Origin: Candidatus Altimarinota bacterium
Lineage (GTDB): Bacteria > Patescibacteriota > Gracilibacteria > UBA4473
Assembly (NCBI GenBank): GCA_021734785.1
Contig: JAIPIF010000007.1
Coordinates: 1-46,971, forward strand
Length of the DNA: 46,971 nucleotides
Reading direction: 5' to 3'
Part shown: positions 14,607 to 22,090 of the stretch, in pieces
Position numbering within the stretch: position 1 is the first letter of the stretch
How the letters are laid out: each line of letters starts with the position of its first letter
The notes under the pieces: model-generated
Databases searched by the model: none
Seen by the model: the letters and a program-made list of their open reading frames with translations, nothing else
What the model was told of the DNA's origin: nothing
Translations under genes and position numbers: made by a program

Positions 14607-15539
14607 ATGAAAAAGTGGATTTTTTCTCTTCTGGCGTTATTTTTGCTCTCAGGAAGTGTGGCGTCAGCCCAGCAGTTTGAGTTTGAGACGGTGCGCACAC
14701 CGGAAGTCCCGGGGTTTTTTCTCGTGACCGTATTTGCTGATCCACACGCACGCCCCATCCCCACATACGACATTTTTGTGCAAAATTTTGACGAAGAAGA
14801 AGCACGCCGGTACGAACCGCTCCTGGCCATCCTTCCGGATGTCGGGATCCAAAATCTGTCCCGAGAAGAATTTGAAGAAATATCTCTGCCGCCAGACACA
14901 CGTGTCACCGCACTGGGCGACCCGATCGAAGGGGTCGAGCGAACATTCCAGGTGGAAGCGGAGGACGATATTTTTGCTGCATTTGAGATTTTTTCTGCGC
15001 AGGAGTTGCCGCCTATCTTTTTACAAGATTTGGAAGCAACCTTTGGGGGAAACATCTCAGACGTACTGGTAGAAAAACACTACTTCACCGGAGAAAAGCC
15101 CATCACGATTGTCGGAAAATTTGAGCGCCCGATGAAAACGCGAATGGAGCTGTCGGGTGTAACCGCCGAGGGGGAAGTGAAACTCTCTGCCCCTGTGCCG
15201 CTGCACGATGAAACCTACACCCAGTCCCCTCTGGCAAATGATCTCCCGGAAATCTGGGAGGAACTCGCCCAGGAGGATACCCCGGAAGAAAATACGACTC
15301 CTTGGTGGACGGCCAGTTTTTGGTTTCCGCTTGGCATCGCTGTCGTGGCAATCATCGTGTTTGTTTTGCTCTTTCGATCACTGCGGAAAAAGTACCAGAA
15401 TTTTCAGGAAAATCAGATCACAGAAGAAGAGCCCCTCCATTCCGAGTCCGGTGAAAAAATCGAGACGACTCCCCGCCCGGAGAAACGGGATCCAGAGGAT
15501 GCCCTTCAACCCTTTGAGTCCCCGCCACACCTGGGCTGA
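14607..15539 (+). CDS. Exported, C-terminally membrane-anchored protein, 310 aa
   Basis: The start is placed at ATG 14607 because the promoter overlaps the in-frame upstream extension. The first 22 residues are a signal peptide (MKKWIFSLLALFLLSGSVASA). A beta-rich extracellular region of about 215 residues follows, including FADPHARPIPTYDIFVQNF. A membrane helix near residues 245-263 (FPLGIAVVAIIVFVLLF) is followed by a basic cytoplasmic tail, KYQNFQENQ. I do not recognise the extracellular domain. The type I topology suggests a surface or sensing role. It converges with the nuclease gene with a 3-base gap. Confidence 0.7.
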   Translation: MKKWIFSLLALFLLSGSVASAQQFEFETVRTPEVPGFFLVTVFADPHARPIPTYDIFVQNFDEEEARRYEPLLAILPDVGIQNLSREEFEEISLPPDTRVTALGDPIEGVERTFQVEAEDDIFAAFEIFSAQELPPIFLQDLEATFGGNISDVLVEKHYFTGEKPITIVGKFERPMKTRMELSGVTAEGEVKLSAPVPLHDETYTQSPLANDLPEIWEELAQEDTPEENTTPWWTASFWFPLGIAVVAIIVFVLLFRSLRKKYQNFQENQITEEEPLHSESGEKIETTPRPEKRDPEDALQPFESPPHLG

Positions 15540-15542
15540 GAT

Positions 15543-16091
15543 TCAATCTGACCAAATTCCCACCTTCGCTTCCTTTGCCTGCGATTGAAGCATTTTGAAT
15601 TCTGCCTGACGCTCCAGAGGAAACCGAAAAAATCCCCGCGCGAGCCCTTGGCGAAGGAGCGCTGCAGACAAATCGGTTCCGTCAGAATCAAACACGTACG
15701 CCAATCGCCGACCGTACTCATCCAGCGTATCGCTGAGAGGGTCGGGCAACAAACATACCCGCTCATCGTCTTGTAAAATTTCTGTGACCGCAGCCGAAGC
15801 CTCGGGACCCCAGGGCTGAATGGGTTTGGTCGGGTGTACGGTCTCGGGCGTGTCGATCCCCAGAAACCGGACACTCACGTCGCCGGCAATCTTGATGGTG
15901 TCTCCATCCACCACCCGCTCCAGTGAAACCCATTCGCAGTCGTCGGGAAAGTGCAGAGAAAAGTCGAGAATCTCTGTGGGTTTTTCCACTGCGGACTCAG
16001 GAATAAACGCCGAAATCTCCCGCTCCTGGTCCGGCAGTGACGGCGTGCAGGCGGTGAGGAGGAGCGAGAGACAGAGGACAAAAATCTTCAC
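15543..16091 (-). CDS. Thermonuclease (SNase)-family lipoprotein
   Basis: The 182-residue protein begins with a lipoprotein signal: lipobox LLTAC with Cys15 as the lipidation site. A staphylococcal-nuclease fold follows from about residue 52. VRFLGIDTPE gives the equivalents of SNase Arg35, Asp40 and Glu43 (R75, D80, E83), and DEYGRRLAY supplies the second catalytic arginine (R128 or R129). It should degrade DNA or RNA outside the membrane with calcium, possibly to scavenge nucleotides, which suits an organism with limited biosynthesis. The gene follows the cysteine synthase-like gene with a 9-base gap and is probably co-transcribed. Confidence 0.88.
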   Translation of the reverse strand: MKIFVLCLSLLLTACTPSLPDQEREISAFIPESAVEKPTEILDFSLHFPDDCEWVSLERVVDGDTIKIAGDVSVRFLGIDTPETVHPTKPIQPWGPEASAAVTEILQDDERVCLLPDPLSDTLDEYGRRLAYVFDSDGTDLSAALLRQGLARGFFRFPLERQAEFKMLQSQAKEAKVGIWSD

Positions 16092-16100
16092 AGGGGAATT

Positions 16101-16967
16101 TTACTCCAAAAAATCTGTGCTCAAATATTTTTCTACGCGGTCGGCACTAATACCAACGATTGGTTCAAGAAATTTTCGAGAAAGAATTGCCGAAAGCATC
16201 GCTCCCGATGATGGTCCCAGAAGTAATCCCTCTTTTTGAGCTACCTGTTTCACAGCAGAAAAAGCAGCTTTTTGTGTCGTCTCAAAAATCTCCACTGACT
16301 TCGGATCCCAGATTGCCGGTCGAAAATCCCGATCCGGGTGCTGTAAACCCTGCAGTCCAAATCCTTCTGGAGGCAACACACCGACTATTTGTACCCCTGG
16401 TGCATGTTTCTGAAAGAAATAAACCAGACCTCCTACCGTCCCGGAAGTCCCCACTCCAGCGACAATTGTCTGTACCGCTGGCACTTGCTGTAAAATTTCT
16501 GGCGCAAGACTCTGCGCATGGGCTTTCACGTTGTCTGGATTGCCAAATTGATCCGCGAACCAAAACTTATCAGGATGCATTTTTTGCAATGCTCGAACTT
16601 TTTGACGCGCTCCGGTTGTTCCCTGCGCCGCAGGCGTCAAAATCAAGTCAGCACCCAACGCTCGGATCATCTGCTGACGCTCACGACTCATTCCTGCAGA
16701 CATCACGATGGTCACACCGATCCCGCGCACTGCCCCGATCATTGCCAGAGCAATTCCCATGTTTCCGCTCGTCGCCTCAAGAATACGCATCCCCGGACGC
16801 AATGTCCTTCGCTCGATTGCACGAGTCACGAGAAACTCCGCGACACGATCTTTGACTGAGCCACTCGGGTTTTGCCCCTCGAGTTTGAGAAAAACACGTC
16901 GATGAGGAAAAAGTCTTTTCAGTGAAATGATGGGAGTATTTCCGATATTGTTAAGAAGCGTGTTCAT
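16101..16967 (-). CDS. Cysteine synthase-like PLP enzyme (CysK/CysM family)
   Basis: The 288-residue protein has the fold-type II PLP signature SGSVKDR with Lys39 as the Schiff-base lysine. EATSGNMG (64-71) binds substrate carboxylate, and GVGTSGTVGG binds the cofactor phosphate. Length is slightly below the usual 300-320. The family makes cysteine from O-acetylserine or O-phosphoserine, or cystathionine from serine. The variant EATSGNMG, instead of EPTSGNTG, makes the exact substrate uncertain. A terminator-like hairpin lies 15-39 bases before the ATG. The gene is downstream of pdxS-pdxT, which make its cofactor PLP. Confidence 0.85.
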   Translation of the reverse strand: MNTLLNNIGNTPIISLKRLFPHRRVFLKLEGQNPSGSVKDRVAEFLVTRAIERRTLRPGMRILEATSGNMGIALAMIGAVRGIGVTIVMSAGMSRERQQMIRALGADLILTPAAQGTTGARQKVRALQKMHPDKFWFADQFGNPDNVKAHAQSLAPEILQQVPAVQTIVAGVGTSGTVGGLVYFFQKHAPGVQIVGVLPPEGFGLQGLQHPDRDFRPAIWDPKSVEIFETTQKAAFSAVKQVAQKEGLLLGPSSGAMLSAILSRKFLEPIVGISADRVEKYLSTDFLE

Positions 16968-16981
16968 TTTTTGAAAAAATT

Positions 16982-17006
16982 AAAAAAATCCCGGATCACT
17001 GCCGGG
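16982..17006 (-). terminator. Terminator after pdxST, just before the cysteine synthase gene
   Basis: On the minus strand CCCGG-CAGTGAT-CCGGG is followed by a run of seven T. It lies between pdxT and the next gene, so it should end the pdxST transcript. A promoter for the downstream gene is not obvious; a weak pair (TTGTCG, 17 bp, TTCAAT) lies upstream of the hairpin, so attenuation is possible. Confidence 0.6.
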
Positions 17007-17109
17007 TGGAATTTCGTGATTGAATTTCAAAAAACTACACCCGACAAGCAGGTGCGCAACACACGAATGACGAGAAGACAAACGTCATCACTTGAAGTTT
17101 GCCCGTATT

Positions 17110-17673
17110 TTAAAATTTTTGCAAGAAAAACTCGTGCACCCGCGTCTCCCCCGCTATCTCCGGATGAAAACTCGCGCCGAGAAAATTCCCATCCCGCACG
17201 AGCACCGGCTCATTTTCAAATGTGGCCAACACTTCAGTCTCTCCCCCTTTTTCAAGGGGAGAGTTGGAGGGGGGTTTTGAGGGTGGTTTCAATCGCGGTG
17301 CCCGGATAAAAACGCCCCGCAGATCGGGAAATGTTTTTGATTTCAAAACGGTGGAAAAGGAGGCCTGCTGCGCCCCAAATCCGTTCCGCTGCACCGACCA
17401 TCCGGCCCCAAACTTGGCGAGCAAAATCGCCCCGGCACACGTGCCAAATACTTTTAAATTGTCATTCTGAATCTGTCGGAGAATCTCGTCCCACATTTCA
17501 AATTTCTTGAGCAGTTTTTCCATCGTGGTCGACTCCCCACCGGGGAGGATCAGGTGCGTCAAGTCTTGGAAATCTTCCCGCGATCGAACGAGTACAAATT
17601 GTGTTCGAAGGTTGTGTAAAATCTTCGCGTGCTCTGTCACACTCCCCTGCAGTGCCAGGATTCCGACCTTCAT
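17110..17673 (-). CDS. pdxT: Pyridoxal 5'-phosphate synthase glutaminase subunit PdxT
   Basis: The 187-residue protein is the class I glutamine amidotransferase of the PdxS-PdxT complex and feeds ammonia to PdxS. It keeps [10 protein letters not shown] at the N-terminus, LPGGEST, nucleophile Cys79 in GTCAGAI, and the His170-Glu172 pair in FHPE. After VFIRAP (121-126), where PdxT normally continues with about 8 residues, there is a longer Pro-rich segment (residues about 127-145, including SPLEKGG). This is the in-frame translation of a palindromic repeat. The insertion lies in a surface loop, so activity is probably preserved. The ATG overlaps the pdxS stop by 4 bases. Confidence 0.95.
   Translation of the reverse strand: MKVGILALQGSVTEHAKILHNLRTQFVLVRSREDFQDLTHLILPGGESTTMEKLLKKFEMWDEILRQIQNDNLKVFGTCAGAILLAKFGAGWSVQRNGFGAQQASFSTVLKSKTFPDLRGVFIRAPRLKPPSKPPSNSPLEKGGETEVLATFENEPVLVRDGNFLGASFHPEIAGETRVHEFFLQKF
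17243..17278. repeat. Palindromic repeat inside pdxT (PLEKGG element)
   Basis: CCCCCTTTTTCAAGGGG at the start of this segment, followed by a second G-rich half ending GGGGGGTTTT, closely matches 45652-45685 in the cysteine-rich protein gene. In both genes it is read in the same frame on the minus strand, giving PP(S/Q)..SPLEKGG. Confidence 0.8.
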
Positions 17674-18533
17674 CGTTCCGCAAATTTCTGGGAAAGTTCC
17701 GAGATTTCATCGCCGCGCATCGGGGTCCCCAGGCCGGCGGAAACTTTGGCCAAAATGTCGGGTTTGTCAAAATTCATCGTCGCCTGCACGATCGCACTGG
17801 CCCTTTTTTCCGGATGCTCGGAGGAGAAAATGCCTGAGCCGACAAAAACGCCCTCCGCCCCCAGCTGCATCATCATCGCGGCATCAGCCGGCGTAGCGAT
17901 GCCTCCGGCGACAAACGTGACGACGGGGAGTCGGCGGTCTTTTTTGATCTCTTGAACGAGGGAGTCGGGCACGCGATATTCTTTTGCTTTTTCTTTCAAA
18001 TTTTTATCAGACAGCTCCGCGATTTCCCGCTGAATTTGTTTCCAGTGGCGCACAGCCTCAACGATGTTGCCGGTACCCGCTTCGCCTTTGGTTCGGATCA
18101 TCGCGGCTCCTTCTGAAATTCTTCGCAGTGCCTCACCCAGATTGCGCGCCCCACAGACAAACGGGAGTTTGAATGCTTTTTTCTCAATGTGAAATTCTTC
18201 GTCCGCGGGAGTGAGCACTTCGGATTCGTCGATAAAATCAATGTCGAGCGCTTCCAGGATCTGCGCTTCGACGAAATGTCCCACGCGCACCTTGGCCATG
18301 ACTGGGATGGAAACTTTCTTTTTGATTGCCTGAATCATTGCCGGATCCGACGCCCGTGCCACGCCCCCGTCCTGACGAATCAGGGACGGAATCCGCTCCA
18401 AAGCCATCACAGCGACAGCTCCAGCATCTTCGGCAATCTGCGCCTGCTCGGCATTCATGACATCCATGATCACGCCGCCCTTGAGCATCTGCGCCAGACC
18501 GGATTTGAGTTCGAAAGTGTTTTTTTCTGCCAT
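17670..18533 (-). CDS. pdxS: Pyridoxal 5'-phosphate synthase subunit PdxS
   Basis: PdxS condenses ribose 5-phosphate, glyceraldehyde 3-phosphate and ammonia to PLP. The start is set at 18533 ([10 protein letters not shown]), because a promoter lies inside the longer in-frame extension to 18581. This gives 287 residues, normal for the family. Asp24, Lys81 (in MAKVRVGHF) and Lys149 (in [10 protein letters not shown]) are the catalytic residues, and GEAGTGN at 150-156 binds phosphate. The C-terminal region [16 protein letters not shown] is also conserved. The stop overlaps pdxT by 4 bases. De novo PLP synthesis is notable in a CPR-like genome. Confidence 0.97.
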   Translation of the reverse strand: MAEKNTFELKSGLAQMLKGGVIMDVMNAEQAQIAEDAGAVAVMALERIPSLIRQDGGVARASDPAMIQAIKKKVSIPVMAKVRVGHFVEAQILEALDIDFIDESEVLTPADEEFHIEKKAFKLPFVCGARNLGEALRRISEGAAMIRTKGEAGTGNIVEAVRHWKQIQREIAELSDKNLKEKAKEYRVPDSLVQEIKKDRRLPVVTFVAGGIATPADAAMMMQLGAEGVFVGSGIFSSEHPEKRASAIVQATMNFDKPDILAKVSAGLGTPMRGDEISELSQKFAER

Positions 18534-18544
18534 CAGGAGAAGGG

Positions 18545-18566
18545 GCTGCCACCGGCAGACGGCAGC
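18545..18566 (-). repeat. Hairpin in the pdxS leader
   Basis: GCTGCC and GGCAGC arms enclose an inner CTGCCGGTGGCAG hairpin on the minus strand, between the -10 and the start codon. It is not followed by a T run and could affect translation; no known riboswitch is recognised. Confidence 0.4.
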
Positions 18567-18594
18567 AGTGTAGTCCGCCATGGAAAAATTTCAA
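18567..18594 (-). promoter_or_regulatory. Promoter of pdxST
   Basis: On the minus strand TTGAAA (complement 18589-18594), a 16-bp spacer and TACACT (complement 18567-18572) precede the ATG at 18533 by 33 bases. Its position rules out the longer start at 18581. Confidence 0.6.
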
Positions 18595-18613
18595 CTTCTC
18601 TCCTTTGAAATCC

Positions 18614-18701
18614 GAACCCGGGTTCTAGAATCCGGGTTCAAAAAATGAGATTCCAAATCAAGTTTGGAATGACAAGAGTACGGGACGCAGATCTGCGTCC
18701 C
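18614..18701. repeat. Three palindromes in the pdxS-ftsL gap
   Basis: An inverted repeat at 18614-18639 has arms GAACCCGGGTTC and GAATCCGGGTTC around TA. A second at 18650-18670 has ATTCCAAA/TTTGGAAT arms. A third at 18682-18701, GGGACGCAGATCTGCGTCCC, is a perfect 20-bp palindrome. None has a T run. The first resembles elements near 3794-3808 and 21530-21555. The rest of the gap to 18801 is A/T-rich with degenerate short repeats and no gene. Confidence 0.75.
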
Positions 18702-18801
18702 CTGCTTCTCTTCTTCTCACTTCAATGCTTCCCTGCTCCTCAACTTTTGAGCTTTTTCACTTTTTGACTTTTAAACTTCTCCTGTTTGTCATTTGTAATT
18801 T

Positions 18802-19167
18802 TTATTTGCTCTCCGCCATCGCGAGCTTTCCATCCCGCACCTCGACAAATACTGGGTCCTCCACCACGGTCATTTCCTGCACTTGTTCGGAACTCTCCAG
18901 CGCGTACAGACTGGTCGGGATCGTCAGCGCGATGTCCCATTTTTCGAGTTCCTTCTGGATCTGCTGTCGGTCATTTTTGAGTTCTTCCAGGACAAAACCA
19001 CGCGTCGCCAGAGAGTTGAGCAGCATCAAATACCAGAATCCCAAAATCACCACGAGCAACAGTCCCGCCCGCAAAATCCATCCAAAAGAACGTTTGAGCG
19101 CACGCGTATTTTCGCCGGATCGCGCGGCGGCTGTGGAGGCAGGAGACGCAAAAGACACACTGTTCAT
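18802..19167 (-). CDS. ftsL: FtsL-like cell-division protein
   Basis: The start at 19167 (MNSVSFASP) overlaps the rsmH stop by 4 bases (ATGA), giving 121 residues. The topology is that of FtsL: a short cytoplasmic N-terminus, one membrane helix (WILRAGLLLVVILGFWYLMLL) and a coiled coil (LEELKNDRQQIQKELEKW). Position directly after rsmH is the classic ftsL position of the dcw cluster. FtsL forms a complex with FtsB/DivIC and activates septal peptidoglycan synthesis. Sequence identity in this family is low, so the call rests on topology and neighbourhood. No other dcw genes follow here. Confidence 0.75.
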   Translation of the reverse strand: MNSVSFASPASTAAARSGENTRALKRSFGWILRAGLLLVVILGFWYLMLLNSLATRGFVLEELKNDRQQIQKELEKWDIALTIPTSLYALESSEQVQEMTVVEDPVFVEVRDGKLAMAESK

Positions 19168-20096
19168 ATTTTTTCGAGAATGCGAAACCGCGCACTGCGG
19201 CTCCGAGGATTGCGAAGAATTTCTGCCGAAGTGGGCTTGATGGGCTTGCTGGTGAGCAAACGGAAATCTGGATCTCGCACCACGGTGTGCAGGGATCGCT
19301 CCGTCGGCTCGGTCACGGGGGTACCCATCGCGGCAAAGCACCGTTTGACGATACGATCCTCCAGCGAGTGATACGCGATGACCCCAATCCGGTCTCCAGA
19401 CTTCAAAACTTCAAGCGCTTTGGTCAGTGTATTTTGAAGCACGGTCAGCTCATCATTGACCACGATCCGCAACGCCTGGAAGACACGCACCAGCGTTTTT
19501 TTGCGCTGATGGGGAGGAGTGATGTCCTCCAGGAGTTTTCGCAGATCGGACGTGGTCTGAAAGGGGGTTTCTTTTCGGGTCTGAATAATTTTGCGAGCAA
19601 TGGCATGGGCACGGCGTTCTTCGCCGTAGAGTTTGAAAATTTCCCCCAACCGTTTTTGGGAAGCTGTATTGAGCAAATGTGCAGCCGCTCCCTCCTGTGA
19701 GTCATCGAAAGAAAGCGACAGTGGGCCTTCGGATTCAAATGAAAATCCCTTGGTTGGATCATCCACCTGATTGGAGCAGAGCCCCAAATCGAGTAAAATC
19801 ACAAGCGGTCGATCAATCCGCATTTTTTCAAGGAGTTCTCGCACCTGCAAAAAACTGCTGTGGTGGAGTTCGATTTTTTTATCCCATTTTTGCAAACGTT
19901 TGCGTGCAAACGCCAAATGCTGTGAATCCAGATCGCAGGCAACGTATCGAGTAATTTGGGGAACGTGTTCGAGAATAGATTCGGCGTGGCCCCCGAGTCC
20001 CAACGTCCCATCAAAAACCGTGTGCACTTCGTCAAAAAAAAGCAATGCCAGCACTTCCTCTTTGAGCACCGGTTCGTGAAAAAGTTCGGATTTCAT
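19164..20096 (-). CDS. rsmH: 16S rRNA m4C1402 methyltransferase RsmH (MraW)
   Basis: I use the ATG at 20096 (MKSELFHEPVLKEEVL), which matches the conserved N-terminal HxPVLxxE motif, giving 310 residues. DGTLGLGGHA at about 29-38 is the S-adenosylmethionine-binding loop. DLGLCSNQVDD corresponds to the DLGVSSxQLD motif with a Cys for Ser. IAYHSLEDRIVK, near residue 255, is the other signature. The enzyme N4-methylates C1402 in the ribosomal P site. It is the first gene of an rsmH-ftsL operon; no mraZ is present upstream. Confidence 0.95.
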   Translation of the reverse strand: MKSELFHEPVLKEEVLALLFFDEVHTVFDGTLGLGGHAESILEHVPQITRYVACDLDSQHLAFARKRLQKWDKKIELHHSSFLQVRELLEKMRIDRPLVILLDLGLCSNQVDDPTKGFSFESEGPLSLSFDDSQEGAAAHLLNTASQKRLGEIFKLYGEERRAHAIARKIIQTRKETPFQTTSDLRKLLEDITPPHQRKKTLVRVFQALRIVVNDELTVLQNTLTKALEVLKSGDRIGVIAYHSLEDRIVKRCFAAMGTPVTEPTERSLHTVVRDPDFRLLTSKPIKPTSAEILRNPRSRSARFRILEKI

Positions 20097-20348
20097 GCTC
20101 GAGTAATTTTTGAGGAAATGTGCAAAAATATTGCACAGACGCAAAACAAAAAAATCGTAGAACAAAAATTTTATTCTGACAAGCAATTAACTCGTTTTTT
20201 CATTGACCTCTCAAAGTTTGTGTTTTGTTTTTTTGTTCAGGCCTTGAGTGCAAATTGTTTTCAACAGTTTTTCCAAATCTTTTTCACATTTTTCCTCAAA
20301 AGCGAGACCGTATCTATCAGATTTCATTTTGTTTTTTGGGAAAGCTGC

Positions 20349-20354
20349 TAGTAT
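20349..20354 (+). promoter_or_regulatory. Extended -10 element before the small exporter gene
   Basis: TGCTAGTAT at 20346-20354 is an extended -10 box. It ends 8 bases before the ATG at 20363, which again implies an almost leaderless mRNA. The -35 region is weak. The rest of the gap from 20097 is A/T-rich without recognisable sites. Confidence 0.45.
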
Positions 20355-20362
20355 GCCGCTCG

Positions 20363-20860
20363 ATGTGGATGGCCCTTTTGAAAACCGGTCTTTTGGCAAC
20401 ACTGCCACTGGTAGAGCAGCGTCTCGCCATTCCGATGGGGTATTTTGCGTTTGGCCTCTCCATCTGGACCGCGACCGGCGTGGCGATTTTGTTTAACACG
20501 GTCTCCGTGGCAATCGTCCTCTGGCTCTGGCCCAAAATTGCAGCGCTCTGCGCTCGACATTTGCCTTTCTTTGATCGCATTCTTCAGAAAATTTTTGCCC
20601 GCACAAGAGCAAAAAATTCTCGAAAGATGAAAATTTGGGGGGCAATTTTTTTGATCTTTTTTGTAGCCGTCCCCCTGCCGGGCAGTGGCGGCTGGAGTGG
20701 CAGTCTGGTGGCGTGGCTCTTTGGCGTCCCGTACTGGCAGGCCATGAGACTCATCGCCCTGGGACTCGTGATCGGCGGAATCGTCGTGGCAGGGCTGACC
20801 GTGGGGGTGGACGGGATTTTGAATCTCTTCAGCGAAGTCGAACAGGTGGTGACACCGTAA
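20363..20860 (+). CDS. Small multidrug-export-family membrane protein (PF06695-like)
   Basis: With start at ATG 20363 the protein has 165 residues. It shows TLPLVEQRLAIPMGYFAFG near the N-terminus and VAVPLPGSGGWSGS in the middle, the two conserved motifs of the Sm_multidrug_ex family. Four or so membrane segments surround them. The family name comes from weak drug-export claims, and the true substrate is unknown. The last 32 bases overlap the converging tsaC-like gene. A second possible ATG lies at 20369. Confidence 0.8.
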   Translation: MWMALLKTGLLATLPLVEQRLAIPMGYFAFGLSIWTATGVAILFNTVSVAIVLWLWPKIAALCARHLPFFDRILQKIFARTRAKNSRKMKIWGAIFLIFFVAVPLPGSGGWSGSLVAWLFGVPYWQAMRLIALGLVIGGIVVAGLTVGVDGILNLFSEVEQVVTP

Positions 20861-21335
20861 AATTCCAGATTTCAGAGGCGGAGGTCTTAGGCAATTCTTG
20901 AATGCCTGGGAAATATTCGACGGCGTTGCCAAAAAAATTTTGCAACTCCTCGAGAGAAAATATCGGCGGCTGCCCTGTCCGATTGGCGCTGGTGGCCGTG
21001 ATCGGAAATTCAATTGCTCGGGCGACTTCCGGCACCGTGCACACACGAAACGCCACCGCATCCTCCGGCCAAAAATCAGAACGAGGCAGTTTGGTCGTGG
21101 GGCGAAAGATCGCCGTACGCGGTTTTTTGGTAAAGAAATCTGCTGGAAAATCTGCTGGAATCTCGGCAAATAATCGCAACATCTCAAAATCCCGCACCAT
21201 CAGAGAAAATTTCTGCTCAGGCGTTCTCCGTTTGAGATCAGAAAGTACCGGAAGTGTCGCAGCATCATCGGCCCGAACGCCGAGTCCAAAACTGGTGTCC
21301 GTGGGGTACGCGGTGATTTTACCGGGAGCAAACAT
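20829..21335 (-). CDS. tsaC: TsaC/Sua5-family threonylcarbamoyl-AMP synthase
   Basis: The 168-residue protein has the YrdC fold motifs AYPTDTSFGLG (8-18), LKRRTPEQKFSLMV (34-47) and PITATSANRTGQPP (111-124). The family makes threonylcarbamoyl-AMP, the first step of t6A37 modification of ANN-decoding tRNAs. The length suits the short TsaC type without the Sua5 domain. It converges with the exporter gene with a 32-base overlap. tRNA-Gly lies just beyond its 5' side on the other strand. Confidence 0.88.
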   Translation of the reverse strand: MFAPGKITAYPTDTSFGLGVRADDAATLPVLSDLKRRTPEQKFSLMVRDFEMLRLFAEIPADFPADFFTKKPRTAIFRPTTKLPRSDFWPEDAVAFRVCTVPEVARAIEFPITATSANRTGQPPIFSLEELQNFFGNAVEYFPGIQELPKTSASEIWNFTVSPPVRLR

Positions 21336-21358
21336 CGAGATCAGCGTAGCAAAAAAAT

Positions 21359-21386
21359 TTGACCTGCCCAGTCTTTTTCCTACAAT
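21359..21386 (+). promoter_or_regulatory. Promoter of tRNA-Gly
   Basis: TTGACC at 21359-21364, a 16-bp spacer and a strong TACAAT at 21381-21386 lie 13 bases before the tRNA. Confidence 0.7.
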
Positions 21387-21399
21387 CTACCCGCTCTTC

Positions 21400-21474
21400 G
21401 CACGTGTCGTATAATGGCTATTACCCCAGCCTTCCAAGCTGGTGATACGGGTTCGATTCCCGTCACGTGCTCCA
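21400..21474 (+). tRNA. tRNA-Gly (anticodon TCC)
   Basis: The 75 bases form a cloverleaf with acceptor GCACGTG/CACGTGC, anticodon stem CCAGC/GCTGG and loop CTTCCAA. This gives anticodon TCC (reads GGA/GGG). The T arm is ACGGG-TTCGATT-CCCGT, the discriminator is T, and CCA is encoded at 21472-21474. Confidence 0.95.
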
Positions 21475-21786
21475 GAAAAAACGCGAGTGCCCTTGTGGCA
21501 GTCGTGTTTTTTCTTTGAAAATGTGAAGAGAACCCGAGAGCATGCTCCGGGTTCGATATGAGGAGCAAAGAAAAGAAAGCGATCTTTGATCATTTTCTTT
21601 TCGTGCGACGAAATCACGACTGAGCGAAGCGAAGGAGTATTCCCGTCACGGGCTTAAGTTGACAAATCCACAAAAATAATTTACAAAACCTCCGTTCCAA
21701 AAAGGAAAATTCCGGTTTTCCCTTTCTGGAGAAAGGTATTGTTGTTTTACATTTTACAAATTTAAATTAAAGAAAGAGAGGTTTTT
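21475..21786. other. Gap between tRNA-Gly and the amber-split gene, with hairpins and a promoter
   Basis: No gene is visible in these 312 bases. A GAACCCG...CGGGTTC imperfect palindrome lies at about 21530-21555. A GAAAAGAAA/TTTCTTTTC inverted repeat follows at about 21572-21602. CGAAGCGAAGGAGT at 21624-21637 resembles the GCGAAGCG elements at 3.3-3.5 kb. From 21659 there is a promoter and a leader of about 93 bases holding two small hairpins (GGAAAA/TTTTCC 21704-21721; CCTTTCT/AGAAAGG 21721-21736). Confidence 0.6.
21659..21687 (+). promoter_or_regulatory. Promoter of the amber-split membrane-protein gene
   Basis: TTGACA at 21659-21664, a 17-bp spacer and TACAAA at 21682-21687 form a strong promoter pair. 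The start codon at 21787 is preceded by GAGAGG five bases upstream, a good Shine-Dalgarno sequence. Confidence 0.65.
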
Positions 21787-22080
21787 ATGAAACGAAAATT
21801 CATGTTGTTTCTTGTGATTCCCGTAATTTTAACCGCTGCGGGAATTGGGTCCTGGCTCATACCAGAATCTTAGTTCTTAGCCGAACTGTGGTACCTGGGA
21901 AAAGCTTTGGCAATACTGCTTGGAGTGTCTCTGCTCCTCTGGGGCCTCATTCTTCTGCTTGCTACTTTGCAAAAAGAAGATCGGTTTTTCATTCTTTGGG
22001 AGATTCGATCCGGGGTTGTTCTTTGGAAAAAAATCCGAGCCCCAAGATGGTGGCCAAAGGAATTACAAGAAAATTTTTAA
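21787..22080 (+). pseudogene. Small membrane-protein gene interrupted by an in-frame TAG
   Basis: ATG 21787, with a good Shine-Dalgarno, opens a 28-codon frame (MKRKFMLFLVIPVILTAAG and on, ending IPES) that stops at TAG 21871-21873. The same frame then continues for 68 codons (FLAELWYLGKALAILLGVSL onward) to TAA 22078-22080, directly before a terminator. Read through, it would be a 97-residue protein with two membrane segments and a Trp/Arg-rich basic tail (KKIRAPRWWPKELQENF). The second part has no ATG. It may be a pseudogene with a fresh nonsense mutation, a programmed read-through gene, or a 28-aa peptide gene plus a decayed tail. Promoter, ribosome site and terminator are all intact. Confidence 0.6.
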
Positions 22081-22090
22081 GAAACAACAA

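Noticed and set aside
18545-18566. PLP- or metabolite-sensing riboswitch before pdxS
   Set aside because: Only a simple GC-rich hairpin is visible in a leader of about 30 bases, too short for a known riboswitch fold.
20097-20362. AT-rich gap between rsmH and the small exporter gene as replication origin
   Set aside because: I found no DnaA-box cluster or iteron-like repeats, only A/T runs.
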